Below are positions 47,425 to 56,483 of a stretch of DNA of 64,000 nt, piece by piece (within the stretch, counting starts at the first letter, position 1; each line of letters opens with the position of its first letter). This DNA is from Variovorax jilinensis (GTDB taxonomy: Bacteria; Pseudomonadota; Gammaproteobacteria; Burkholderiales; Burkholderiaceae_C). The stretch lies in assembly GCF_030316885.1 (NCBI RefSeq), contig NZ_JASZYQ010000004.1, forward strand, positions 62,001 through 126,000. Reading direction: 5' to 3'. The notes under the pieces are model-generated. The model was given only the letters and a program-made list of their open reading frames with translations, did not search any database and was not told where the DNA came from. The translations under genes and the position numbers were made by a program.

Positions 47425-48882
47425 ATGACCCCACCTCCCCCGCAAGATCTCCGGGCCCGCTACGGCGAGCGCTACCGCTGGCTGCTGCTCTTGTCGGTCA
47501 TGGTGGGGGTGATGGCCTCGATCATGTCGTCCACCATCGTCAACGTCGCGATTCCCGGCATGAGCCACCACTTCGCGCTCGGCCAGGAGCGCGCGCAGTG
47601 GGTCAGCTCCGGCTTCATGGTCGCGATGACCGTGTCGATGCTGACCACGCCGTGGCTGCTGTCGCGCTACGGCTACCGCCGCACCTACGTGGGCACCATG
47701 GTGCTGCTCCTGGCCGGCGGGTTGCTGGGCGGGCTCGCCGACGCGTTCTCGCTGGTGCTGATCGCGCGCGTTGCCGAGGGCCTGGCGGCCGGCGTGGTGC
47801 AGCCGATCCCGGCCATCATCATCCTGCGCGCCTTCGAGCCGCACGAGCAGGGCCGCGCCAGCGGCATCTTCGGCATGGGCGTCGTGCTGGCGCCCGCGAT
47901 CGGGCCGAGCATCGGCGGCGTGCTGGTCGATCTCTTCGGCTGGCGCTCGATCTTCTTCATGGTGGTGCCCTTCTGCCTCGCCTCGATCGCGCTGGCCTAC
48001 CGCTTCGTGCCGACCACCGCGCCGGGCGGCGCGGTCGCGGCGCGCAGCGGCGGGCTTGACTGGCGCGGCCTCGCGCTCGGCACCTTCGGCACGCTGTGCC
48101 TGCTGAACGGCCTGGTCGCGCTACGTGGCGACTCGCCGCTCGAGGCCGGCTTGCTGCTGGCCGCCGCGGGCGCCGGCTTCGGCGCCTTCCTGGCCTGGCA
48201 GAAGCGCTACGCGGCCGCGGGCGGCACGCCGCTTATGAACCTCGCGCTGTTCCAGCACCGCCAGTTCGCGATGGGCAGCATCGTGGCCTTCATCTACGGC
48301 ACCGCGCTGTTCGGCTCGACCTACCTGCTGCCGGTCTACATGCAGGTCGGCCTGCAGCTGTCGGCCTCGCACGTGGGCACCATCCTGCTGCCGGCCGGCA
48401 TCGTGCTCGCGATCACCATCGCCGGCGTGGGCCGCCTGGCCGACCGGCACCCGACCTACCTGCTGGTGAGCATCGGCCTGCTGCTGCTGGCCGTCTCCTT
48501 CGCGCTCATGATGGTCCTGCGGCTCGACAGCGCGCTGTGGCTGCTGGTGATCTTCGCCATCGTGGGGCGTATCGGGCTCGGCTTCATCCTGCCGTCGCTG
48601 AACCTGGGCTCGATGCGGCCGCTGCCCAAGCCGCTGATTCCGCAGGGCGCCAGCGCGATCAATTTCCTGCGCATGCTGGGCGGCGCCGCCGGCGTGAGCC
48701 TGTGCGCGATCATCCTCGAGTGGCGGCTCGCAGCGCATGGAGATTCGCTGACCAACCCGGTCAGCAGCGCAGCCCGCCTGGCCGCGTTCGACGAAGTGTT
48801 CGCACTGCTGGCCGCGCTCTGCGCGCTGGCGATCCTGGCCGCCTGGCAGCTGCGCGTGAAGGCGCCGCCCGAGGTCGACTGA
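47425..48882 (+). CDS. DHA2-family MFS efflux transporter
   Basis: A 485-residue, 14-helix member of the EmrB/QacA (DHA2) group of proton-driven drug exporters. TM1 includes VMASIMSSTIVNVAIPGM, which carries the conserved start region; SSGFMVAMTVSMLTTPW and the motif-C-like GVVLAPAIGPSIGGVLVD in TM5 are typical of antiporters. No periplasmic adaptor (EmrA-like) gene is adjacent. Divergent from the zinc peptidase. Substrate not predictable. Confidence 0.9.
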   Translation: MTPPPPQDLRARYGERYRWLLLLSVMVGVMASIMSSTIVNVAIPGMSHHFALGQERAQWVSSGFMVAMTVSMLTTPWLLSRYGYRRTYVGTMVLLLAGGLLGGLADAFSLVLIARVAEGLAAGVVQPIPAIIILRAFEPHEQGRASGIFGMGVVLAPAIGPSIGGVLVDLFGWRSIFFMVVPFCLASIALAYRFVPTTAPGGAVAARSGGLDWRGLALGTFGTLCLLNGLVALRGDSPLEAGLLLAAAGAGFGAFLAWQKRYAAAGGTPLMNLALFQHRQFAMGSIVAFIYGTALFGSTYLLPVYMQVGLQLSASHVGTILLPAGIVLAITIAGVGRLADRHPTYLLVSIGLLLLAVSFALMMVLRLDSALWLLVIFAIVGRIGLGFILPSLNLGSMRPLPKPLIPQGASAINFLRMLGGAAGVSLCAIILEWRLAAHGDSLTNPVSSAARLAAFDEVFALLAALCALAILAAWQLRVKAPPEVD

Positions 48883-48912
48883 GCGATTCCGCGGCTCGGG
48901 TCTAATAGCCCC

Positions 48913-49677
48913 ATGTGCCAGCTGCTCGGAATGAACTGCAACACGCCGACCGACGTGACCTTCAGCTTCACGGGCTTCGCCCAGCGCGGCGGCCGCACCG
49001 ACCACCATGCCGACGGCTGGGGCATCGCCTTCTTCGAGGACCGTGGCCTGCGCCATTTCGTCGACCACCAGCCGGCCTGCGAATCGCCGGTGGCCGAACT
49101 GATCCGGCGCTACCCGATCCAGAGCCGCAACGTCATCGCCCACATCCGCAAGGCCACGCAGGGCGCGGTCAACCTCCAGAACTGCCACCCCTTCGTGCGC
49201 GAGCTGTGGGGCCGCTACTGGGTGTTCGCGCACAACGGCGACCTGAAGGATTTCCGGCCGCGCCTGCACGGCAACTTCCATCCCGTGGGCAGCACCGACA
49301 GCGAGCACGCCTTCTGCTGGCTGATGCAGGAACTGGCCAAGTCGCATGCCGGCGTGCCGAGCGTCGAAGAGCTCACGCTGACCCTGCGCGAACTGGCACC
49401 GCGGCTCGCGGCCCACGGCACCTTCAACTTCATGCTGTCCAACGGGCAGGCGCTGTGGGCCCATGCCTCGACCCATCTCTGGTACGTGGAACGCCGCCAT
49501 CCCTTCCTGACCGCGGAGCTGTCGGACGAGGACCTGAGCATCGATTTCGCCCAGCACACGACGCCGGACGACCGGGTGGCCGTGGTGGTGACCTCGCCGC
49601 TCACGACCAACGAGCAGTGGACCGCGTTTACCCCGCACGAACTGGCCGTGTTCGTCGACGGCCGCCGGCAGGCCTGA
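48913..49677 (+). CDS. class II glutamine amidotransferase (YafJ type)
   Basis: A 254-residue Ntn-hydrolase domain with the Cys2 nucleophile (MCQLLGMNC) after Met removal. The region RRGGRTDHHADGWGIAFFED-like (GGRTDHHADGWGIAF) and AHNGDLKDF are typical of the class II fold. It is a stand-alone domain, as in E. coli YafJ, so the acceptor substrate is unknown. Gene begins 30 bp after the DHA2 transporter. No signal peptide. Confidence 0.9.
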   Translation: MCQLLGMNCNTPTDVTFSFTGFAQRGGRTDHHADGWGIAFFEDRGLRHFVDHQPACESPVAELIRRYPIQSRNVIAHIRKATQGAVNLQNCHPFVRELWGRYWVFAHNGDLKDFRPRLHGNFHPVGSTDSEHAFCWLMQELAKSHAGVPSVEELTLTLRELAPRLAAHGTFNFMLSNGQALWAHASTHLWYVERRHPFLTAELSDEDLSIDFAQHTTPDDRVAVVVTSPLTTNEQWTAFTPHELAVFVDGRRQA

Positions 49678-49792
49678 AGCGGCCCGCAGGGCCTCGCGCC
49701 GCGCCCTGCAGCGCCGGCGCCGTATGAGGCAAAAACAACGGAACCGAACCATTGGGCGTGCCGCACCACCAGCGTGCGGCCGGTCAACTGGA

Positions 49793-49812
49793 CAATAACG
49801 GTTCTCATTTGC
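49793..49812. promoter_or_regulatory. candidate Fur-like site upstream of the TonB receptor
   Basis: AATAACGGTTCTCATTTGC resembles half of a Fur box (the TCTCATT part) and sits about 20 bp before the receptor's ATG. Siderophore receptors are generally Fur-regulated. The left half is weak, so confidence is low. Confidence 0.35.
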
Positions 49813-49832
49813 AAGAAAAAAGAAATCGACCC

Positions 49833-52043
49833 ATGACCCCTCATCGCCTTCCCCTGCGCCCGGTCGCGCTCGCCTGCGCCCTGGCCCTGCAAGCCTTCGT
49901 GGTTGCCGCCCAGACCGCGCCTGCCGCCGACGCAGCAGCGCAGGGCGGCACGCTCGCTACCGTCACGGTCGAGGCCAGCGCCGACGCCTCGGCCGAGGGC
50001 CTGGCCAAGCCTTTCGCGGGCGGCCAGGTCGCCAACGGCGCGCGCGTCGGCCTGCTCGGCACCACCAGCCTGATGGACACGCCGTTCTCGATCACCTCCT
50101 ACACCAACCAGCTGATCCAGGACCAGCAGGCCCAGAGCGTCGCCGACGTGCTGCTCAACGCGCCCTCGATCCGCCAGGCCCGCGGCTTCGGCAACTTCCA
50201 GGAGCTCTACGTGGTGCGCGGCTTCCCGATGTTCTCGGACGACATCGCCTACAACGGCCTCTACGGCATGCTGCCGCGCCAGTACATCGCCTCCGAGTTC
50301 TTCGAGCGCGTCGAGGTGCTGCTCGGCCCCAACGCCTTCCTGAACGGCGCTGCGCCCGGCGGCAGCAGCATCGGCGGCGCGATCAACCTGGTGCCCAAGC
50401 GGGCGCCCAACGAACCGCTGACCCGCGTCGGCCTCGGCGTGCAGAGCGGCGGTGAAGGCTCGGGCTCGTTCGACATCGCGCGCCGCTTCGGCCCCGACGA
50501 AAGCACCGGCGTGCGCCTCAACGGCGTCTACCGCAACGGCGGCACCGGCGTCGACGACGAGAAGCGCGAACTCGGCGCGGTCGGCGTCGGCATCGACTGG
50601 CGCAGCCGCAATGTCCGGCTGTCGGCCGACGTCGGCTACCAGGACCACACGATCACCGAGGGCCGTCCGAGCGTGACGCCGGGCTTCGGCCTGCCGATCC
50701 CGACGCCGCCCGACGCCAAGAGCAACTTCGCCCAGCCCTGGACCTACTCCAAGGAACGCGACACCTTCGGCACCGTGCGCGGCGAGGTCGACTTCAACGA
50801 CAACGTGACCGGCTGGGTCGCGGGCGGCATGCGCGAAGGCAAGGAATCGAATTCGGTCGCCAACCTGACCATGACCAACGTCTTCGGTGGCGCCAGCGCC
50901 TATCGTTTCGACAACGAGCGCGAGGACAAGGTCTCGACCGGCGAGATCGGCGTGCGCGGCAAGTTCAGGACCGGCTCGGTCGGCCACAACCTGGTCGCCT
51001 CGGCCAATGCCTACGACGATCAGGAACGCAACGCCTACGGCATGTCGGGCAGCACGATCCTCACCAACATCTACGCGCCGGTGGCTTCGCTGCCGCCACC
51101 CGCCAACCTCTACACGGGTGGCATCCTGAGCCGCCCCCAGGTCACCGAGAAGACCAAGACCTCCAGCTTCGCGATCGCCGACACGATGTCGTTCGCGCAG
51201 GACACGGTGCTGCTCACGATCGGCGCGCGGCGCCAGACCATCGAGCAGACCAGCTACAACTTCGACTCGGGCCTCGAGACCAGCAGCTACGACGAGAGCA
51301 AGACCACGCCGGTGGCCGGCGTGGTGTTCAGGGCGACCAAGGACATCTCGGTCTACGGCAACTACATCGAAGGCCTGCTCAAGGGCGACGTCGCACCCTC
51401 GTTCACCGCCTCGGGCCAGCCGATCGCCAATGCCGGCCAGGTGTTCGCGCCCGCGGTCTCGAAGCAGAAGGAAATCGGCGTCAAGTACGAGAACGCCGGC
51501 ATCGGCGCGACCGCGGCCGTGTTCGAGATCACCAAGCCGCAGTCCTTCGTGGTCAACGGCGTCTATGGCGACAACGGCGAGCAGCGCAACCGCGGCTTCG
51601 AGCTCGCGGTGTTCGGCGAACCGGTGCGCGGCCTGCGCGTGCTGGGCGGCCTGACGCTGCTCGATGCCGAGCAGAAGCGCACCGAAGGCGGCCTGACCGA
51701 CGGCAACGACGTGATCGGCGTGCCGCGCCAGCAGTTCAACCTCGGCGCCGAGTGGGACATCCCGGGTGTGCGCGGCCTGGCCGTCAACGCCCGCTTCATC
51801 TACACCTCCAAGCAGTACGCCGACGCAGCCAACCTGCAGCAGCTGCCCGACTGGAACCGCTTCGATCTCGGCGCCCGCTACCTGATGGACATCGGCAACG
51901 GCCGCCTGCTCACGCTGCGCGCACGCGTCGACAACGTCTTCAACAAGGCCTACTGGGCTTCCACCGGCGGCTACCCGGGCTCGAACTACCTCGTGATGGG
52001 CGCGCCGCGCACCTTCGTGCTCAACGCCAGCGTGGACTTCTGA
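49833..52043 (+). CDS. TonB-dependent siderophore receptor
   Basis: A 736-residue outer-membrane receptor. A signal peptide (about 1-27, LACALALQAFVVAAQ), a TonB-box-like region, a plug domain (about 60-190; DTPFSITSYTNQLIQDQQ, YVVRGFPMF, EVLLGPNAFLNGAAPGG) and a 22-strand barrel ending in SVDF, with a C-terminal Phe as in outer-membrane barrels. It is of the FhuE/FpvA type; substrate not predictable, perhaps a hydroxamate siderophore. No synthase or exbB/tonB genes are nearby. Followed by a hairpin and the convergent gshB. Confidence 0.92.
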   Translation: MTPHRLPLRPVALACALALQAFVVAAQTAPAADAAAQGGTLATVTVEASADASAEGLAKPFAGGQVANGARVGLLGTTSLMDTPFSITSYTNQLIQDQQAQSVADVLLNAPSIRQARGFGNFQELYVVRGFPMFSDDIAYNGLYGMLPRQYIASEFFERVEVLLGPNAFLNGAAPGGSSIGGAINLVPKRAPNEPLTRVGLGVQSGGEGSGSFDIARRFGPDESTGVRLNGVYRNGGTGVDDEKRELGAVGVGIDWRSRNVRLSADVGYQDHTITEGRPSVTPGFGLPIPTPPDAKSNFAQPWTYSKERDTFGTVRGEVDFNDNVTGWVAGGMREGKESNSVANLTMTNVFGGASAYRFDNEREDKVSTGEIGVRGKFRTGSVGHNLVASANAYDDQERNAYGMSGSTILTNIYAPVASLPPPANLYTGGILSRPQVTEKTKTSSFAIADTMSFAQDTVLLTIGARRQTIEQTSYNFDSGLETSSYDESKTTPVAGVVFRATKDISVYGNYIEGLLKGDVAPSFTASGQPIANAGQVFAPAVSKQKEIGVKYENAGIGATAAVFEITKPQSFVVNGVYGDNGEQRNRGFELAVFGEPVRGLRVLGGLTLLDAEQKRTEGGLTDGNDVIGVPRQQFNLGAEWDIPGVRGLAVNARFIYTSKQYADAANLQQLPDWNRFDLGARYLMDIGNGRLLTLRARVDNVFNKAYWASTGGYPGSNYLVMGAPRTFVLNASVDF

Positions 52044-52063
52044 AACCTTGCGGGACAGACCAG

Positions 52064-52082
52064 GAAACCGCGCAGCGGTTTC
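52064..52082. terminator. hairpin between TonB receptor and gshB
   Basis: An 8-bp stem GAAACCGC / GCGGTTTC with a GCA loop lies between the convergent stops at 52043 and 52101. It lacks a clear T-run, so a terminator is plausible but not certain. Confidence 0.5.
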
Positions 52083-52100
52083 TCCCCTGTCTCCAACCCA

Positions 52101-53054
52101 TCAGTTCCCCCGCGCCACTTCCGCCTCCAGCGCATCGACGAACATGGCCGGCACGTCGAAGCCGGTCTGTTCGGTGATCTCCTGGAAGCAGGTCGGGCTC
52201 GTGACGTTGATCTCGGTAACGTAGTCGCCGATCACGTCGAGCCCGATCAGGAGCAGCCCGCGCGGCGCCAGCGCGCTGCCCACGGCCTCGGCGATCTCGC
52301 GGTTGCGCGGCGACAGCGGCTGGGCCACGCCCTTGCCGCCGGCCGCGAGGTTGCCGCGCACCTCGCTGCCCTGCGGGATGCGGGCCAGCACGAAGGGCAC
52401 CGGCTCGCCCGCGATGATCAGGATGCGCTTGTCGCCGGCCGCGATCTCGGGCACGAAGCGCTGCACCATGATCGTCTCGGCGCCATCCTTGTTGAGGGTC
52501 TCGGTGATCGAGCCGAGGTTGAGGCCGTCCTCGCGCACGCGGAAGATGCCCATGCCGCCCATGCCGTCGAGCGGCTTCAGGATGATGTCCCTGTGCTCGG
52601 CGTGGAAGGCGCGCACCGCCGCCGGATCGCGCGTCACGAGCGTCGGCGCCGTGAACTGCTGGAACTCCATCACCGCGAGCTTCTCGGGGTGCTCGCGCAG
52701 CGACGCCGGCCGGTTGACGACCGCCGCGCCCTCGCGCTCCGCCTGGCCCAGCAGGTGGGTGGCATAGATGTATTCGGCATCGAAGGGCGGGTCCTTGCGC
52801 ATGACGACGGCGTCGAAGCCGTGCAGCGGCGCCAGCCGGCGCGGCGTCTCGGTGAACCAGACATCGGCATTGCCCGTGAGCCGGATGTCGCGCACCTGGC
52901 CGGTCACGGGCTGGCCGGTCTGCCAGCCGAGATCGCGCGGCTCGCAGGCCGAGATCTCGTGGCCGCGGCGCTGCGCCTCGCGCATCATCGAGAAGGTGGT
53001 GTCCTTGTAGATCTTGAACTGCTCGAGCGGGTCGGCGACGAAGAGGATGTTCAC
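52101..53054 (-). CDS. gshB: glutathione synthetase
   Basis: ATP-grasp ligase joining glycine to gamma-glutamylcysteine. The 317-residue length is usual. Family sequences include NILFVADPLEQFKIYKDTTF near the start, the ATP-binding ILKPLDGMGGMGIFRV (glycine loop) and the magnesium/ATP site LIGLDVIGDYVTEINVTSPT. The GTG start overlaps the benE stop (GTGA), so it is coupled to benE translation. The partner gshA lies about 3.4 kb upstream on the same strand beyond kup and benE. Cytoplasmic. Confidence 0.96.
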   Translation of the reverse strand: MNILFVADPLEQFKIYKDTTFSMMREAQRRGHEISACEPRDLGWQTGQPVTGQVRDIRLTGNADVWFTETPRRLAPLHGFDAVVMRKDPPFDAEYIYATHLLGQAEREGAAVVNRPASLREHPEKLAVMEFQQFTAPTLVTRDPAAVRAFHAEHRDIILKPLDGMGGMGIFRVREDGLNLGSITETLNKDGAETIMVQRFVPEIAAGDKRILIIAGEPVPFVLARIPQGSEVRGNLAAGGKGVAQPLSPRNREIAEAVGSALAPRGLLLIGLDVIGDYVTEINVTSPTCFQEITEQTGFDVPAMFVDALEAEVARGN

Positions 53055-54301
53055 TTGCTGTTCTTTCCGGTGGCGGCCTTGGCTTCTTCCTGCTTGATCT
53101 TGCACGCAGGTGCGATGTCCTTGCCGGGCTCGGCCTTCTTGCGGCCCAGTTGCTGGATGGCCAGCGCGAGGGCGCCAGCCACCACGCCCCAGAAGGCGGA
53201 GCCGATGCCCAGCAGCGTGACGCCCGAGAGCGTCACGAGGAAGGTGATCAGCGCGGCCTCGCGGTGCGATTCGTCGCGCACCGCGGCGGCCAGTCCGCCG
53301 CCGATGGTGCCGAGCAGCGCCAGGCCCGCGATGGTGGCGACCAGCTCCTTCGGGAAGGCCGTGAGCAGGCCGGTCACCGCGGCGCCGAAGAGGCCGATCA
53401 CGACGTAGATGGCACCGCAGCTCACGGCCGCGGTGTAGCGTCGCGCCGGGTCCTCGTGTGCCTCGCGGCCCATGCAGATCGCGGCGGTGATCGCGCTGAG
53501 GTTGAGCGCGAAGGCGCCGAAGGGCGCCAGGACCAGCGTGAAGAGGCCGCTGATCGTGATGAGCTTCGACACCGGCAGGTCGTAGCCGGCGGCGCGGATG
53601 GCGGCCACGCCCGGCAGGTTCTGCGAGGCCATCGTCACGACGAACAGCGGCAGTGCGAGGCTCACGACCGCCTGCCAGCTGAAGGTCGGCATCGTGAACA
53701 GCGGCAGCGCCAGGTCGAAGTGCACCGCGCCCCAGGCCAGCTCGCCGCGCGCGGCGACGAACACGATGCCGGCCAGCAGCGTCAGCGGCACCGCATAGCG
53801 CGGCGCGAAGCGCCGGCCCAGGAGATAGCAGCCGAGCATCAGCAGCACCAGCGGCAGCGCGGTCTGGGCCGCCACGAAGGCCTGCAGGCCGAAGCGCGCC
53901 AGCACGCCCGCGAGCAGCGCCGAGGCCAGCGCCATCGGAATCCGGTTCATCACGCGCTCGAACCAACCGGTGGCGCCCGCGAGCGTCATGAGCAGCGCGC
54001 AGACGATGAAGGCACCGACCGCCTCGTTCATCGAGAAGCCCGCGCCGGCGACCGCGAGCACGGCCGCACCCGGTGTGCTCCAGGCGATCATCACGGGCTT
54101 GCGCCACCACAGCGAGGGCAGCGCCGAGGCCAGCCCCATGCCGATTCCCAACGCCCACATCCACGACGAGATCATCTCGGGCGTGGCGCCGAAGGCCTGC
54201 GCGGCCTGGAACACGATCGCCACCGAGCTCGTGAAGCCGACCAGCACCGCGACGAAGCCGGCCGTGAAGGCCGAGAGGCTCAGGTCCTTGAAGAAACGCA
54301 T
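53051..54301 (-). CDS. benE: benzoate/H+ symporter family protein
   Basis: A 416-residue, about 12-helix membrane protein of the BenE family (benzoate:H+ symporter, related to NCS2). MRFFKDLSLSAFTAGFVAVLVG begins the first helix, and the family segment KPVMIAWSTPGAAVLA (72-87) is present. The charged cytoplasmic tail (KKAEPGKDIAPACKIKQEE) is unusually long. Benzoate is a family assumption; the genome's benzoate genes are not here. Coupled to gshB by a 4-bp overlap, and separated from kup by the repeat copy at 54310-54402. Confidence 0.88.
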   Translation of the reverse strand: MRFFKDLSLSAFTAGFVAVLVGFTSSVAIVFQAAQAFGATPEMISSWMWALGIGMGLASALPSLWWRKPVMIAWSTPGAAVLAVAGAGFSMNEAVGAFIVCALLMTLAGATGWFERVMNRIPMALASALLAGVLARFGLQAFVAAQTALPLVLLMLGCYLLGRRFAPRYAVPLTLLAGIVFVAARGELAWGAVHFDLALPLFTMPTFSWQAVVSLALPLFVVTMASQNLPGVAAIRAAGYDLPVSKLITISGLFTLVLAPFGAFALNLSAITAAICMGREAHEDPARRYTAAVSCGAIYVVIGLFGAAVTGLLTAFPKELVATIAGLALLGTIGGGLAAAVRDESHREAALITFLVTLSGVTLLGIGSAFWGVVAGALALAIQQLGRKKAEPGKDIAPACKIKQEEAKAATGKNSK

Positions 54302-54309
54302 GTCTATTG

Positions 54310-54402
54310 CTCGCCCCCAGGTTGCCCGCACTTCGTGTCGGGCGGCCACCCCCTGCCGGGGGCAACACCAGCGGCCCGGCAAGGCCGGTTCCGCGGTGTT
54401 CC
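54310..54402. repeat. dispersed GC-rich hairpin element, copy B
   Basis: Intergenic sequence between kup and benE with the same ordered blocks as 32432-32525: CTCGCCCCCAGGT, CACTTCGTGT, CCCCCTGCCGGGGG hairpin, ACACCAGCGGCCCGGC and GCCGGTTCCGCGGT. Most of the 153-bp gap is this element; the rest holds nothing recognised. Confidence 0.65.
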
Positions 54403-54454
54403 GCGAAAGGGCCGGGCCGCGCCGGTCGAGTCCAGAAAGCGGGCCGTCGACAAG

Positions 54455-56323
54455 CTAGATCTCGATCTTCGAGCCGAGCTCGACCACCGCGTTGTTGGGC
54501 AGCCCGAGGAAGTCCGCCGCGCCGCTCGCGTTGTGGTGCATCTGCGCGAACAGCTTCTCGCGCCAGGGCGCCATGCCGCTGCCGAGGGTCGGGATCACGA
54601 CGTCGCGCGAGAGGAAATAGCTGGTCGCCATCGGCTCGAGCTGGCAGCCGCGCAGGCGCGCATGCTCGAGCGCACGCGGCAGGTCGATCTCGTTCTTGAA
54701 GCCGTAGTGCACCACCACCTGCCAGCAGTGGTGGCCGAGCGGCTCCATCTCGATGCGCTTTTCCATCGGGATCCACGGCACCTCGTGGTTGCGCACCGTG
54801 ACGAACAGATTCTGGTCGTGCAGCACCTTGTTGTGCTTCAGGTTGTGCAGCAGCGCATTCGGCACCACGCCGGGCTCGGCGGTCAGGAAGACCGCGGTGC
54901 CGTCGACGCGCGCGGGCGGGCTCACGAACACCGAATCGAGGAAGCCGCGCAGGTCGATCGCCTCGGCCAGCTGGGTCTCGCCCATCAGGCGCCGGCCTTC
55001 CTTCCAGGTCAGCATCAGCATGAAGATCGAGCCGCCGATCAGGAGCGGGAACCAGCCGCCGTCGAACAGCTTGAGCAGGTTGGAGGCGAAGAACAGGAAG
55101 TCGACGACGAAGAAGGCGCCGGTGGCCGCAATGCACAGCGCGAGCGGGTAGTTCCAGGCGTAGCGGATCACGAAGAAGGTCAGCACCGTGGTGATCAGCA
55201 TGTCGGTCGTGACCGCGATGCCGTAGGCGGCCGCGAGGTTGCTCGACGAGCGGAACATCACGACCGCCAGCACGATCGCCACGAACAGCCCCCAGTTCAC
55301 GAAGGGGATGTAGATCTGGCCCGCGGTGCGCACGCTGGTGTGCTCGATGTTCATGCGCGGCAGGAAGCCCAGCTGGATCACCTGGCGCGTGACGCTGAAG
55401 GCGCCCGTGATCAGCGCCTGCGAGGCGATCACCGTGGCCGCGGTGGCCAGCAGCACCAGCGGCAGCAGCGCCCATTCGGGCGCCATCATGAAGAAGGGGT
55501 TCTTCACGGCCAGCGGGTTCTCGAGCAGCAGCGCGCCCTGGCCGAAGTAGTTGAGCGTGAGCGCCGGCATCACGACCGAGAACCAGGCGATGCGGATCGG
55601 GCTCTTGCCGAAATGGCCCAGATCGGCGTAGAGCGCCTCGGCGCCGGTGACGCACAGCACGGTGGCGCCCAGGATGATGAAGCTGGTGCCCGGGTTGTCC
55701 CACATGAAGCGCAGCGCGTAGTGCGGGCTCAGCGCCTTGAGGATCTCGGGATGATTCATGATCTGCGAGACGCCCAGCACCGAGATCGCCAGGAACCAGG
55801 CCAGCGTGATCGGCCCGAAGAACTTGCCGATGCCCGCGGTGCCGCGCTTCTGCACCGCGAAGAGCCCGAACAGCACGACCAGGGTGATCGGGATCACGTA
55901 GTGGCGGAACTGCGGCGACACCACCTCCAGCCCCTCGACCGCCGACAGCACCGAGATCGCCGGCGTGATGACGCCGTCGCCGTAGAACAGCGAAGTGCCG
56001 AAGATGCCGACCACCAGCAGCACCCGCCGCAAGCGCGGCTTGTCGACCACCGCCTGCGAGGCCAGCGCCAGCATCGCGACCAGGCCCCCCTCGCCCTCGT
56101 TGTCGGCGCGCAGCACCAGCACCACGTACTTCAGCGAGACGATCACCGTCAGCGTCCAGAAGAACATCGACAGGATGCCGTAGACGTTCTCGATCGTGAA
56201 CGGGACGTGGCCGTGGCCGAAGACCTCCTTGACCGCGTAGAGGACGCTCGTGCCGATGTCGCCGTAGACGACGCCGATGGCCGCGAGGATCAGCGCAGCG
56301 GAGGAGGATTTGGGAGCGGACAC
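54455..56323 (-). CDS. kup: potassium uptake protein Kup
   Basis: Low-affinity K+/H+ symporter of the KUP/HAK/KT family. The 622 residues have 12 hydrophobic helices in the first two-thirds ([40 protein letters not shown]) and a hydrophilic C-terminal domain. The signature [13 protein letters not shown] includes the residues known to line the K+ path. GTG start; no strong ribosome-binding site. Between gshA (160 bp away) and benE on the same strand, so K+ transport is linked to the glutathione genes. Confidence 0.94.
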   Translation of the reverse strand: MSAPKSSSAALILAAIGVVYGDIGTSVLYAVKEVFGHGHVPFTIENVYGILSMFFWTLTVIVSLKYVVLVLRADNEGEGGLVAMLALASQAVVDKPRLRRVLLVVGIFGTSLFYGDGVITPAISVLSAVEGLEVVSPQFRHYVIPITLVVLFGLFAVQKRGTAGIGKFFGPITLAWFLAISVLGVSQIMNHPEILKALSPHYALRFMWDNPGTSFIILGATVLCVTGAEALYADLGHFGKSPIRIAWFSVVMPALTLNYFGQGALLLENPLAVKNPFFMMAPEWALLPLVLLATAATVIASQALITGAFSVTRQVIQLGFLPRMNIEHTSVRTAGQIYIPFVNWGLFVAIVLAVVMFRSSSNLAAAYGIAVTTDMLITTVLTFFVIRYAWNYPLALCIAATGAFFVVDFLFFASNLLKLFDGGWFPLLIGGSIFMLMLTWKEGRRLMGETQLAEAIDLRGFLDSVFVSPPARVDGTAVFLTAEPGVVPNALLHNLKHNKVLHDQNLFVTVRNHEVPWIPMEKRIEMEPLGHHCWQVVVHYGFKNEIDLPRALEHARLRGCQLEPMATSYFLSRDVVIPTLGSGMAPWREKLFAQMHHNASGAADFLGLPNNAVVELGSKIEI

Positions 56324-56483
56324 GTGCGGGGCTGCAGCAAAGGGTCGTCGGCGTGCAGCACGCCGTGCGGCGCCTCGACGGACCGAACGGGCCGCGTCAC
56401 GCGCCTTTCCCCCCTGTCGTTGGCTTTGTTATGGGAAGGCTATTTTGCCGCCGCCGCGAAGGGCTGCAAGATGTAGGCTGAAA

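Noticed and set aside
56350..56364. Short inverted repeat upstream of kup (GGCGTGC A GCACGCC)
   Set aside because: Perfect arms, but a one-base loop cannot form a hairpin, and there is no T-run; chance in GC-rich DNA is likely.
53150..56476. Plus-strand reading frame of 1108 codons opposite benE and kup
   Set aside because: His/Arg/Glu-rich shadow opposite two clear membrane-protein genes; no domain.
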